64,000 bases of DNA from CAWKMN01 sp963850765 (GTDB taxonomy: Bacteria > Chloroflexota > Anaerolineae > Aggregatilineales > Aggregatilineaceae): assembly GCA_963850765.1 (NCBI GenBank), contig CAWKMN010000009.1:558001-622000 (forward strand), written 5' to 3'. The notes under the pieces are model-generated. The model made no database searches. It was not told where the DNA came from and saw nothing but the letters and a program-made list of their open reading frames with translations. Positions 1 to 7,501 of the stretch are shown in pieces (position 1 is the stretch's first letter; the number at the start of each line of letters is the position of its first letter). The position numbers and the translations under genes are program-made.

Positions 1-1
1 G

Positions 2-631
2 ATGCGCTTCGTGGCGCGGACGGAGGGTGGGCTGGCGCTGCTCGATTTTGTGGCGTGGGAACGCGCGAATCTAAGCGTTGGGGTGGGCGCGCGCGCGCTG
101 GCATGGGGTCCTGACGGGCACACCGTCTATTACAGCACCGAGACGCTGGCCGATACGCGCACGCTCGATGATCCCGACAGTCAGAAGCGCGGCGAGGCGT
201 TGTTCGGCGTGTGGCCGGTGACGATCCACGTCTACGATTTGGCGCTGGTCCAGCTCGATCTGAACACGGACGAAGAGACGACGATCTGGCAGGGGCAGGG
301 ACGCGGCATCGGGCGGATCGCGCCGGCCCCGGATGGCAGCGGCATCCTGTTCACGCTGGTGCCGAGCGCCGTCCTGCTGGCGGAGGTCTTCCAGGCGGAA
401 GGGGATTCGATCGCGGTGCATGAGGCATGGCCGGAGCCGGTGCTGTACTGGCTGCCGACCGGCGGGAACACGGCGTATCTGCTGGCGTATTCCGGCCAGC
501 CCGCCTTCGCGCCGATCACGCGCGCCGGAATAGCCTCACCCCTAAATCCCCTCTCCACGTCATGGAGAGGGGACTTGTCTGGCGCGTCGATCTCCCCCTC
601 TCTACCCCGTGGAGAGGGGGCCGGGGGGTGA
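2..631 (+). CDS. Hypothetical protein, probable beta-propeller fragment (5' incomplete)
   Basis: The open frame begins at the window edge, so the N-terminus is probably missing. Residues 1-150 contain segments such as ALAWGPDGHTVYYSTE and IAPAPDGSGILFTL, each with a PDG turn between beta strands, the pattern of TolB/WD40-like propeller blades. No catalytic motif is seen. From about residue 176 the protein becomes IASPLNPLSTSWRG and then SPSLPRGEGAGG, which is the translation of the dispersed GC-rich repeat at 531-634, so the natural C-terminus was probably lost or extended by the repeat. The frame converges on, and overlaps by 30 bases, the HAD gene on the other strand. Family assignment is an inference from the blade-like pattern only. 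Confidence 0.5.
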   Translation: MRFVARTEGGLALLDFVAWERANLSVGVGARALAWGPDGHTVYYSTETLADTRTLDDPDSQKRGEALFGVWPVTIHVYDLALVQLDLNTDEETTIWQGQGRGIGRIAPAPDGSGILFTLVPSAVLLAEVFQAEGDSIAVHEAWPEPVLYWLPTGGNTAYLLAYSGQPAFAPITRAGIASPLNPLSTSWRGDLSGASISPSLPRGEGAGG

Positions 632-634
632 GGC
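531..634. repeat. Dispersed GC-rich repeat, family A (tcaccc...ctctcc / ggagagg pairs)
   Basis: Two imperfect inverted pairs: cccctctccacg with tggagagggg, then ccccctctctacc with ggagagggg, bounded by cctcaccc on the left and ggggtgagg on the right. The same module recurs in most gaps of this window. Here it supplies the C-terminal codons of both converging genes. Confidence 0.85.
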
Positions 635-1336
635 TGACCCCCCATCAATCTCCTCGACCAGGGCAGGCAGCAGGCCGATATGCGCGAGCTCTGTGTAGCC
701 GGCGGGGTTGTGCTCCGTCTCGTCGATCACCTCGTGGATCCACGTTAATTCGTGCGGGATATAGACCGCATGGCCACCCATCGCCGCGACGGGCAGCACG
801 TCCGAGCGGAGCGAATTCCCCGCCATGAGGAACTGCGCCGGCACCAGCTCGTATTTGTCCACGATATGCCGGTAGGTGTGCTCGGTCTTCTCGCTCACGA
901 TCTCAATGTCGGTGAAATAGGGGGCCAGCCCGGAGTGTTCGAGCTTGCGCTCCTGGTCGAGCAGATCGCCCTTGGTGATGATCATCAGCCGGTGCGATCC
1001 CGCCAGCCGCTCGACGGTCTCGCGCACGCCGTCGAGAAGCTGCACGGGCGTATCGATCATGGTCCGCGCGAAGCCGACGATCTGCGCGATGTCAGCCGCC
1101 GCGATGCGCCCTTCGGTCAGGCGGATCGCCGTCTCGACCATCGACAGCGTGAAGCTTTTGATGCCGTAGCCAAAATAGGGGATGTTGCTCTTTTCGGTCT
1201 CATACAGCGCCGCGCTGATCCCATCAGCCGCGGTGTACTTCGCGAGCAGCCGGGCATACTTCGCCTCGGTGTCGTTATAGAGGCGCTCGTTGTGCCACAG
1301 GGTGTCGTCCGCATCAAACGCGATGATGGTGAGCAT
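602..1336 (-). CDS. HAD-superfamily hydrolase
   Basis: A 244-residue phosphatase-type hydrolase. Motif I is IIAFDADDTLWHN (residues 4-16) with the nucleophile and acid/base Asp pair of DxDDT. Motif II is the strand MIITKGD near residue 117. Motif III/IV is represented by SEKTEHTY and by AGNSLRSDVLPV with its Asp. A helical cap lies between motifs I and II. HAD enzymes use Mg2+ and a phospho-Asp intermediate; the substrate cannot be told from sequence. The last residues (SASPPGPLSTG) are encoded by the family A repeat, so the native end was probably a little shorter. It stands alone, convergent with the gene to its left. Confidence 0.85.
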   Translation of the reverse strand: MLTIIAFDADDTLWHNERLYNDTEAKYARLLAKYTAADGISAALYETEKSNIPYFGYGIKSFTLSMVETAIRLTEGRIAAADIAQIVGFARTMIDTPVQLLDGVRETVERLAGSHRLMIITKGDLLDQERKLEHSGLAPYFTDIEIVSEKTEHTYRHIVDKYELVPAQFLMAGNSLRSDVLPVAAMGGHAVYIPHELTWIHEVIDETEHNPAGYTELAHIGLLPALVEEIDGGSASPPGPLSTG

Positions 1337-1344
1337 AGTGGTAG

Positions 1345-1490
1345 TATACAGTTGTCAGTTAACAGTAGACAGTAATCAGATAACGACCAAGGCAGAACGA
1401 GCGCATGAATCGGAATCTACAATTCACCTCACAGAAGCTAACAGTCAGGGTCAAGCATCAACTGACAACTGATCACTGTTAACTGTTTAC
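1345..1490. repeat. Short-word intergenic repeat (gttaac/acagt type)
   Basis: The gap between two leftward genes holds words such as cagttgtcagttaacagtag and caactgacaactgatcac. Similar runs of ac(t)agt/gttaac words recur at many gene borders in the window. Confidence 0.6.
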
Positions 1491-1494
1491 TCGT

Positions 1495-2481
1495 TCATCC
1501 CCGCGCGCTGAGCTTGAGCCGGTACTTGCCCAGCGTGTTATACGTCGCGAGCATGTGATCCGGCCCGTGCTCGATCGCCTGCCGCAGCCCATCATCGCCA
1601 TAGGTGCCGGCGATGGTCCGCGCCACGTGATAGCCCACCACGTCAAGCCCGGTATCACGCGGCTCGCGCTGCTGGAGCCACGCATCAAACGCCAACTCGT
1701 CCGCGACCTTTTTCTTGCGGGCGTTCGACATCAGCGCGTTATACCGCTCGACGTGTTCCGCCAGCCGGTCCTCGGCGTGTCCAAACGTCGCATCGTAGAA
1801 CTTGAGATTGTGCCGGTAGCTCATATACCACGCGATCCCCCGGCTGAGCAGCGTATCCTTCAGACGGTCTACGAAGGTCCCCGGCGTGCGCCCCGTATTC
1901 TCGCAGTAAGCGGTGTAGGCCAGCAAAAAGCCCTCATGGTTAAAGAAGCCGTGCCGGATCACGTTGACCAGCAGCCCCTGCGAATACTGCCCCAGCGTTT
2001 GCTCAAGATGCGGGCGGGCCTGGGCGAGATTCACGACCATGCCGTGATATTCGTCGCCCTCGGTATCGTTGTAGGTGCGGACATAGCCAAACGCCGGGTA
2101 GCCGACCACCGTCAGCGCCAGCATGAACTGGATGTCCTGCGCGTAGCTGATCGGGAACATCTCCGCCACCTCGTGCAGCGCGATCAGGCCGGGCCGCACC
2201 TCCCGCAGATCGCGCAGCAGATCTTCGAGCGCGCTCCGGTCGGCGTAACACACCGCCAGCGCATAGGGATCGGACTCGGTGGCGGTGCCGTCGTTAAAAT
2301 AGGACGCAAGTTCGTCTTCCAGGGCCATACCGGTATTGAGCATGTGTTGGGTCGCCAGTTCAACCAGATTCACGCCGGGCGCGCTGCGCAGTTCGGCGGC
2401 GCGATCCCACAGCCCTTCGGTGCTGCGGATCACCAGCGGCAGCCGGGCGGCACTGTCATCTAAGGTATAGTGAATTTTCAT
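1495..2481 (-). CDS. Conserved hypothetical protein, possible metallopeptidase-like
   Basis: A 328-residue soluble, acidic protein without a signal peptide or membrane segment. I do not recognise the family with confidence. A histidine-rich helix NVIRHGFFNHEGFLLAYTAY sits near residues 170-190, and ALHEVAEMFPISYAQD near 100-115 has an HEVxE pattern; these recall zinc-peptidase helices, but a complete HExxH is not present. The start is the ATG directly downstream of a plausible promoter at 2535-2563; the ribosome binding site is weak. It is monocistronic, with short-word repeats on its 3' side. The enzymatic idea is inference only. Confidence 0.65.
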   Translation of the reverse strand: MKIHYTLDDSAARLPLVIRSTEGLWDRAAELRSAPGVNLVELATQHMLNTGMALEDELASYFNDGTATESDPYALAVCYADRSALEDLLRDLREVRPGLIALHEVAEMFPISYAQDIQFMLALTVVGYPAFGYVRTYNDTEGDEYHGMVVNLAQARPHLEQTLGQYSQGLLVNVIRHGFFNHEGFLLAYTAYCENTGRTPGTFVDRLKDTLLSRGIAWYMSYRHNLKFYDATFGHAEDRLAEHVERYNALMSNARKKKVADELAFDAWLQQREPRDTGLDVVGYHVARTIAGTYGDDGLRQAIEHGPDHMLATYNTLGKYRLKLSARG

Positions 2482-2534
2482 GAAGAAGCCGTCTATCCCT
2501 GTGCTTCCGTATCATTCAGATCATCGTCGGAATG

Positions 2535-2563
2535 ATTGTATACGGTATACTTGGCGAGATCAA
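2535..2563 (-). promoter_or_regulatory. Sigma70-type promoter for the hypothetical gene at 1495-2481
   Basis: On the minus strand: -35 TTGATC (2558-2563), 17-base spacer, -10 TACAAT (2535-2540). A palindromic GTATACGGTATAC (2538-2550) overlaps the -10 and could bind a regulator. Confidence 0.5.
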
Positions 2564-2574
2564 TCTTGGAGACA

Positions 2575-2695
2575 ACAGCGATTAGCGGTTAGCCGTTACG
2601 GGCCTCACCCCCCGGCCCCCTCTCCACAGCGTGTGGAGGGGGAGTCAGTGCCGTGTAGGGGCGGGTTAACAAACCCGCCCTTGCATGCCAACTAC
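2575..2695. repeat. Short-word repeat followed by family A and 'gggcgggtt' hairpin repeats
   Basis: The gap 2482-2818 holds a gcgattagcggttagccgtt word run, one family A module (cctcacccccc ... ctctccacagcgtgtggaggggg) and a hairpin of the type ggggcgggtt aaca aacccgccc. No gene is seen here apart from the possible upstream extension of the next CDS. Confidence 0.75.
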
Positions 2696-2818
2696 CTGCT
2701 TTAATTTCTTGCATCAGAAGGTAATGCTAACGTCTAATGCTATCCGCGTATTCATAACTTCTGACAGGTTTACGGCTTTATAACCCCAGAAAACCCCGAT
2801 TATTCCCGTAAGTGGTGG

Positions 2819-4252
2819 GTGATGTTCAGCGTGGCGATGGGCACGTTTCTCGGCACGATTGACGGCAGCATCGTCAACGTGGCGCTGCCCACGCTCGAAG
2901 AACAGTTAGGAGCCGATTTCGCGACCGTGCAGTGGGTGGTCGTCGCCTATCTGCTCGTGACCACGTCCATGATGCTCGGCGTGGCGCGGCTGGGCGATAT
3001 GATCGGCAAAAAGCGCATCTACATGACCGGCATGGCCCTGTTTACCGCGTCGTCGGTGCTGTGCGGGCTGGCCCCTTCGATCGGCTTCCTGATCGGCTTC
3101 CGCGTGGTGCAGGGCCTGGGCGCGGTCATGATGCAGGCGCTCGGCTTCGGCCTCGTGACCGAGGCGTTTCCCCGCTCCGAACGCGGGCGGGCGCTCGGCA
3201 TCCTGGGCACGGTGGTCTCGATCGGCATCAGCATCGGTCCGACGATCGGCGGCCTGCTGATCGGGACGGTGGGCTGGCGCGCGATCTTCCTGGTCAATCT
3301 GCCGGTGGGGATCGCGGGGCTGTTCCTGGTGCGGCGCTTTGTCCCCGACTGGCGGCCGCCCGGCGGGCAGCGCTTTGATTTCTGGGGCGCGGCGCTGCTG
3401 CTGGTGACGCTGATCATGCTGGCGCTTGGGCTGACCTTCGGCCCGGATACCGGCTGGACCGAGCCGGCGATCCTGAGCCTGCTGGCCGGGGCGGTGACCG
3501 GGTTCGCCGTCTTTCTGCTCGTGGAGTCGCGCATCGCCCAGCCGATGATCGATCTGCGCCTGTTCCGCGACTCGCTGTTCAGCGTCAGCCTGCTGACCGG
3601 GTTCATGGTCTTCGTGGTGATCGCGGGGATGTTCGTGCTGCCCTTTTACCTGGAACGCGTCAAGGGCCTGGAAACGCGGCAGGTCGGCCTGATGCTGACC
3701 GTCTTCCCGGTGGCGCTGGGCCTGTGCGCGCCGGTTGCCGGCTCGCTCTCGGATCGCTACGGCTCGCGCGGGATCTCGCTGCTGGGGCTGGTCATCTTTG
3801 GGCTGGGGTGTATCTCGCTGGCGACTCTCAAAGAAGATACCTCCACCCTGAGTTATATCCTGCATGTGCTGCCGGCGGGGATCGGGGTGGGCTTGTTCCA
3901 AAGCCCGAACAACAGCGCGATCATGGGCAGCGCGCCGCGCGAGCGCCTGGGCGTCGTATCCGGCCTGCTGTCGCTGTCGCGCACGTTCGGCATGGTCATG
4001 GGGATTCCGCTGATGGGCGCGATCTTCGCCAGCCGCGTGTATGCCGTGACCGACCTGGCGCGCGGCGCGGACGCCAGTGATGCGCCGCCCTGGGCCATCG
4101 TAGAAGGGATCGAAGCGGCGTTTCTCGCGGCGGCGGTGCTGATCGCGGCGGCGGTGCTGCTGGCGGGCTACGCGTTTTTCGCGGATCGGCGGCGTGTGGT
4201 GCAGAGCCAACAACAGCTCGAACCGCAGAGCACCCCCAGCGCCCCCCGCTGA
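2819..4252 (+). CDS. MFS drug-efflux transporter, DHA2 (14-TM) family
   Basis: A 477-residue hydrophobic protein of the EmrB/QacA type, proton-driven multidrug export in the cytoplasmic membrane. The N-terminal helix contains the DHA2 signature GTIDGSIVNVALPTLEEQL, followed by the loop 2-3 motif A variant GDMIGKKRIYM and motif C-like IGPTIGG. Around 13-14 helices can be counted. The only canonical start in the frame is GTG at 2819, yet the frame stays open to 2765 and encodes a typical family N-terminus (ENPDYSRKWWVMFSV) with no ATG, GTG or TTG, so the true start is unresolved: an indel or an unusual start codon. Neighbouring ArsR gene reads the same way but has its own promoter. Confidence 0.9.
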   Translation: MMFSVAMGTFLGTIDGSIVNVALPTLEEQLGADFATVQWVVVAYLLVTTSMMLGVARLGDMIGKKRIYMTGMALFTASSVLCGLAPSIGFLIGFRVVQGLGAVMMQALGFGLVTEAFPRSERGRALGILGTVVSIGISIGPTIGGLLIGTVGWRAIFLVNLPVGIAGLFLVRRFVPDWRPPGGQRFDFWGAALLLVTLIMLALGLTFGPDTGWTEPAILSLLAGAVTGFAVFLLVESRIAQPMIDLRLFRDSLFSVSLLTGFMVFVVIAGMFVLPFYLERVKGLETRQVGLMLTVFPVALGLCAPVAGSLSDRYGSRGISLLGLVIFGLGCISLATLKEDTSTLSYILHVLPAGIGVGLFQSPNNSAIMGSAPRERLGVVSGLLSLSRTFGMVMGIPLMGAIFASRVYAVTDLARGADASDAPPWAIVEGIEAAFLAAAVLIAAAVLLAGYAFFADRRRVVQSQQQLEPQSTPSAPR

Positions 4253-4261
4253 TCGACCCAC

Positions 4262-4365
4262 CGATTTTACCCCTATCCCCCGGCCCCTTTCCCCGCACGC
4301 GGAGAAAGGGGAGTGACTAAGTCCCTCTCCGTTTACGGGGAGGGATTTAGGGAGGGGTAAACACA
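4262..4365. repeat. Dispersed repeat, family A variant (taccccta...aaagggg)
   Basis: A pair of inverted modules, cccctttccccgcacgcgg with gagaaagggg, then ccctctccgtttacggggaggg, ending ggaggggtaaac. Identical modules occur at 14163-14265, 17996-18095 and 54525-54765. Confidence 0.8.
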
Positions 4366-4399
4366 CGGGGCGCATCCTTTGCTGGGGCACAGCCCTCAC

Positions 4400-4429
4400 T
4401 TGACACGTAAGCTATTCCTAACGTATAAT
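4400..4429 (+). promoter_or_regulatory. Consensus sigma70-type promoter of the arsR-SRPBCC operon
   Basis: TTGACA at 4400-4405 and TATAAT at 4424-4429, both perfect matches to consensus, separated by 18 bases. Transcription would begin near 4436. Confidence 0.85.
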
Positions 4430-4435
4430 AGGCTT

Positions 4436-4454
4436 GTTCTAGAACATAAGTTCT
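4436..4454 (+). promoter_or_regulatory. Putative ArsR operator, overlapping palindromes
   Basis: GTTCTAGAAC (4436-4445) is a perfect palindrome, and AGAACATAAGTTCT (4441-4454) is a second one sharing an arm. They cover the predicted transcription start, where an autoregulating ArsR-family repressor would block initiation. The binding partner is inferred from position. Confidence 0.55.
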
Positions 4455-4478
4455 GTGAATCGTGAGGTGATCACCCGC

Positions 4479-4847
4479 GTGAAAACCGTACACCAGGCGG
4501 ATGCCGATACCTTTTCGGCACTCGCTCATCCCGTCCGGCGGCAGCTCCTGGATCTGCTGGCGACCGGGGAACAGTCGGTCAGCCAGCTTGCTGCCCGCTT
4601 CACGGTCACACGGCCGGCGATCTCCCAGCATCTCAAGGTGCTGCTGGATGCCGGGCTGGTTTCCGAGCAGCGACAGGGGCGCGAGCGGATCTACCGGCTG
4701 CACCCGCAGCCCCTCCAGGAGCTGGATTCCTGGCTGGAACCCTATCACCGCCTGTGGGATGTCCGACTCGATCGGCTGGAAAACGTTCTGAAACGCCACA
4801 TGGAAGAATGGCAAGACAAGGAGAAACATCATGGCCACACCGAATAG
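4479..4847 (+). CDS. ArsR-family transcriptional regulator
   Basis: A winged-helix repressor of about 122 residues. The start is taken as GTG 4479 because GAGGTG lies nine bases upstream; an upstream in-frame GTG at 4455 has no ribosome binding site and would fall in the operator. ALAHPVRRQLLDLLATGEQS is the typical first helices, and QLAARFTVTRPAISQHLKVL the recognition helix-turn-helix; the wing follows (GLVSEQRQGRERIYRL). No Cys metal site is present, so it is not a metal sensor but belongs to the ArsR class that is paired with SRPBCC/AHSA1 proteins. It overlaps the next gene by 17 bases, implying translational coupling. Confidence 0.9.
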   Translation: MKTVHQADADTFSALAHPVRRQLLDLLATGEQSVSQLAARFTVTRPAISQHLKVLLDAGLVSEQRQGRERIYRLHPQPLQELDSWLEPYHRLWDVRLDRLENVLKRHMEEWQDKEKHHGHTE

Positions 4848-5343
4848 CTCTGCCACCGACACGACCAAGCGCGACCTCGTTATCACGCGTGTGTTTGATG
4901 CGCCGCGCGAATTGGTCTTCAAAGCATGGACCGACCCCGAAATGATGAAACAGTGGTGGGGTCCGCAAGATTGGACAGCCCCCGTGTGCAAGATCGACCT
5001 CCGCGTAGGCGGCAAGTATCTTTACTGTATGCGCTCACCAGAGGGCCAGGACACTTGGGGCACGGGTACCTACCGCGAAATCGTCCCATCGGAAAGGCTT
5101 GTCTTTACCGACAGCTTTGCCGACGAGCATGGCAACGTCGTCCCCGGTTCATATTATGGGATGGGCGACGATTTCCCACTTGAAATGGTGGTGGTTGTAA
5201 CCTTTGAGGATCTCGCTGGCAAAACCAAAATGACGCTGACCCATCAGGGTATGCCGGCCGGTGAGGACGGCGATATGTCCGGGGCTGGCTGGAACCAGTC
5301 GTTCGATAAGCTGGCCGAGAGCCTGCGCGTCGCCCGCCGGTAA
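4831..5343 (+). CDS. SRPBCC (AHSA1-like, START/Bet v1 fold) domain protein
   Basis: A 170-residue protein with the AHSA1-like pattern: RVFDAPRELVFKAWTDPEMM at the N-terminus, KQWWGPQDWTAP, DLRVGGKYLYCMRSPEG, then TFEDLAGKTKMTLTHQGMP and the C-terminal helix WNQSFDKLAESL. The helix-grip fold binds hydrophobic ligands. ATG 4831 lies inside the arsR end and follows AAGGAG. The arsR-AHSA1 pair is a recurrent two-gene module; the ligand and physiological role are unknown. It is presumably repressed with arsR from the operator at 4436-4454. Confidence 0.9.
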   Translation: MATPNSSATDTTKRDLVITRVFDAPRELVFKAWTDPEMMKQWWGPQDWTAPVCKIDLRVGGKYLYCMRSPEGQDTWGTGTYREIVPSERLVFTDSFADEHGNVVPGSYYGMGDDFPLEMVVVVTFEDLAGKTKMTLTHQGMPAGEDGDMSGAGWNQSFDKLAESLRVARR

Positions 5344-5352
5344 CACACGTTT

Positions 5353-5430
5353 ATGTAGGGCCGGGGACCCCGTGCCCGCCGTTCTCCCCTCCCTGGCTCG
5401 GCCGGGGAGGGGTGGGGGAGGGGCTTGTCT
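5353..5430. repeat. Dispersed repeat, family A variant (gctcggccggggagg)
   Basis: Contains cccctccctggctcggccgg followed by ggaggggtgggggagggg, one of the recurrent GC-rich modules, between the ends of two convergent genes. Confidence 0.75.
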
Positions 5431-5441
5431 CGCAATCCGCT

Positions 5442-6755
5442 TCACTCCACTGACGAGCGCGCGATGCGGAACCCGACATAATCGCTGGTGAAGGCTGGCT
5501 CGCCCCGGATGCGCGTCGCCGGGCGGACCAGATTGGCGCTGGCCCACGATCCCCCGTGGCGCACGCGGGGACTATCCCCCTCGGGATCGTCATCCAGCGG
5601 CGCAAGCGGATCCTTGCTCCACCGCGTCTGGCACCACTCCGAGACATTGCCGACCATGTCCGCCGCTCCATACGGGCTGTCACTCGCCGGGCTGTACAGC
5701 CCCACGCGGGAGGTCTGGGTCATGCCGCCAATCCCGCGGATATTGCACGGCACCTGCTGGTGCTCGTCGCCCCAGGGAAAGACACTGCCATCCGTGCCGC
5801 GTGCGGCCTTTTCCCATTCCAGGCTGGTCGGCAGCCGGTACGGCCAGTGGGATTTCCACGCCAGCCACGTGCAGTACGCGGTGGCTTCGTACCAGCTTAC
5901 GCCGATCACCGGCAGCCACTCGTTGCCGGTCCACACAGGGCTGTCCCAATCATCCGGCTTGCTGCGGCCGATCGCGTCTTTCCATGCCCATCCCGCCTCG
6001 GTCCAGAAGCGGCGCTCAGCATAACCGTCGTCACTGATGAACGCCCGATACTCGCCCACTTTCACCGGGTATTTGCCGATCCAGAATTCGGGCAGCGTCA
6101 CGCGGAAGTTGTTGTCGCCCTGCAAAAACGCCCCGCCCGGCACCAGCACCGTTTCCGGCTCGAACAGCAGGCGCGTCGCCCGCGGGATCGAGAGCCTGGA
6201 GCGCCGGATAGCGCGTTCTTCGGGGGCCAACTGGCGTTCTTCCGTTTGGATGCGTTCCATCCGGTCCAGCCAGCTCTGGCTCTGAGCGGCATCCGTCGTG
6301 GAAACACGTCCCAAGGCCGCCACCAGCCGCTGCAAATCGTAATCGATGCGTTCATCGCTCAGCGCGACCGCATGACGCCGGGCCAGGGGCCGCAGCGGCT
6401 CCGGCAGCTCGTCGGAGGTGGGCATCGGCGCGCCGCGCACCAGCACCGGGATCACGCTGATATTGCGCTCCAACGCCGCCGTGACCTCCAGCCGCACGTA
6501 GTCTTCGGTCACGTCGATCCGCCGCCGCCCGCTGTCGTCCGCGATCGTGAGCCACTGCTTGCCGATCAGCACCAGCAGCACATCGCACGAGCTGACCGCC
6601 CGCCGGATCACCTCGACGAAGTCCTTGCCCGGCTCCATCGAGTCGATGTCCATGAACACCTGATTCCGGCCAAATACGCGGGCCAGCCGGTCGAACAGCA
6701 GCAGCGAATATCCACCTGTATCGTCGCGCCGGTAGCTGATAAAAACTCGTGCCAT
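5442..6755 (-). CDS. TIR domain fused to formylglycine-generating enzyme (FGE-sulfatase) domain
   Basis: About 437 residues. The TIR domain opens ARVFISYRRDDTGGYSLLLF, continues with NQVFMDIDSMEPGKDF and CDVLLVLIGKQWL, and has a Glu in DYVRLEVTAALE at the position of the NADase catalytic Glu. A short charged linker follows (MERIQTEERQLAPEERA). The C-terminal FGE/SUMF1-like domain shows VLVPGGAFLQGDN, PVIGVSWYEATAYCTWLAW, YRLPTSLEWEKAARG, FPWGDE, MVGNVSEWC and RHGGSWAS, the family order. The start is ATG 6755, preceded by GGGGGA; an upstream ATG at 6797 has a weaker site. Such TIR-FGE fusions are read as conflict-system or signalling proteins; whether the FGE part still oxidises Cys is unknown. 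Confidence 0.88.
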   Translation of the reverse strand: MARVFISYRRDDTGGYSLLLFDRLARVFGRNQVFMDIDSMEPGKDFVEVIRRAVSSCDVLLVLIGKQWLTIADDSGRRRIDVTEDYVRLEVTAALERNISVIPVLVRGAPMPTSDELPEPLRPLARRHAVALSDERIDYDLQRLVAALGRVSTTDAAQSQSWLDRMERIQTEERQLAPEERAIRRSRLSIPRATRLLFEPETVLVPGGAFLQGDNNFRVTLPEFWIGKYPVKVGEYRAFISDDGYAERRFWTEAGWAWKDAIGRSKPDDWDSPVWTGNEWLPVIGVSWYEATAYCTWLAWKSHWPYRLPTSLEWEKAARGTDGSVFPWGDEHQQVPCNIRGIGGMTQTSRVGLYSPASDSPYGAADMVGNVSEWCQTRWSKDPLAPLDDDPEGDSPRVRHGGSWASANLVRPATRIRGEPAFTSDYVGFRIARSSVE

Positions 6756-6880
6756 GCGGTCCCCCACAGCAAGGTTAGGAAGCAGCGTAATTTCCATTAT
6801 ATCCCAGTTTTTCGGTCGTGAGCGTTCAGCTCGAGAATGTGGTACGGGGTTTGTGCGGGTAAATTCCGAGTGCTTAGGAG

Positions 6881-7102
6881 TTATAAGAGTTCAACAAATT
6901 CCTCTACAGTCAATCCGGCGTCCCGGATAATATCGCGGAGTGTGCCTGCATGAAGCTCGTGATGATCGGGCACCACAAGCTGCGCGAATGGCTCATTACG
7001 ACGCATAATGATGTGGCTGCCCTTCTGGCGAACCACACGAAAACCAGCCCGTTCCAACGCCTTAGCACACTCCCGGCCCGACACACGCGGTAGTTTGGTC
7101 AT
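6881..7102 (-). CDS. hicA: HicA toxin (mRNA interferase)
   Basis: Seventy-three residues with the HicA double-stranded RNA-binding-like fold: VSGRECAKALERAGFRVVRQ, then KGSHIIMRR with the catalytic His, PDHHELHAGTLRDIIRDAGL and the C-terminal EEFVELL. HicA cleaves mRNA and tmRNA without the ribosome. The start codon overlaps the hicB stop codon by four bases (ATGA), so translation is coupled and the order is antitoxin first, toxin second, less usual than hicA-hicB. Confidence 0.93.
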   Translation of the reverse strand: MTKLPRVSGRECAKALERAGFRVVRQKGSHIIMRRNEPFAQLVVPDHHELHAGTLRDIIRDAGLTVEEFVELL

Positions 7103-7305
7103 ACATCTACCGTGATCACTTCGCGCGTTTCGGGAGGCACAGGCAAACCATCAGCCCGCAGAGCTTCGATGTAGAGGCTAATGGCTTCTTTGATATTGCT
7201 GATCACCTCGTCGCGCGTTTCACCCTGGCTGTGACATCCTGGCAAACTGGGACAACTCGCGCACCATTGACCGTTTTCGTCCCGGTAAATGATCACCTGG
7301 CGCAT
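7099..7305 (-). CDS. hicB: HicB antitoxin
   Basis: Sixty-eight residues with the partial RNase H fold of HicB: VIIYRDENGQWCASCPSLPG, CHSQGETRDEVISNIKEAIS and LYIEALRADGLPVP. It neutralises HicA. The start at 7305 follows AAAGGCG; a much longer reading frame through this point toward 8148 is an antisense artefact over the SDR gene. No C-terminal DNA-binding domain is present, so autoregulation would rely on the complex. Promoter and a palindrome lie upstream at 7351-7401. Confidence 0.92.
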   Translation of the reverse strand: MRQVIIYRDENGQWCASCPSLPGCHSQGETRDEVISNIKEAISLYIEALRADGLPVPPETREVITVDV

Positions 7306-7350
7306 CAGAATTCGCCTTTCTGCTCTATGATATGAGCTTATCGTGAGCGT

Positions 7351-7379
7351 ACTATAGTCGGATTCCATTCGGATTTCAA
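7351..7379 (-). promoter_or_regulatory. Sigma70-type promoter of hicBA
   Basis: On the minus strand TTGAAA (7374-7379), 17-base spacer, TATAGT (7351-7356): nine or ten of twelve consensus positions, 46 bases before the hicB start. Confidence 0.7.
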
Positions 7380-7385
7380 TACTCG

Positions 7386-7401
7386 CCATGTCTAGACATG
7401 G
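7386..7401. promoter_or_regulatory. Perfect 16-bp palindrome, candidate HicAB operator
   Basis: CCATGTCTAGACATGG is a perfect dyad placed just upstream of the hicBA -35 box. Type II toxin-antitoxin complexes commonly bind such dyads; the link here is by position. Confidence 0.5.
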
Positions 7402-7501
7402 TGCGCCGGAAACCGTGCTATCATTGGCGCGGCGCGAGGACGTGACGCGAAAACGCTGCGCGAGATTGTAACTTGGACCAACCGGAGAACGAGGGCCACC
7501 T

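Noticed and set aside
2906..4399. Long minus-strand open frame opposite the MFS gene
   Set aside because: Composition is His/Arg/Gln-rich and lacks any domain; it is the GC-rich shadow of the real gene.
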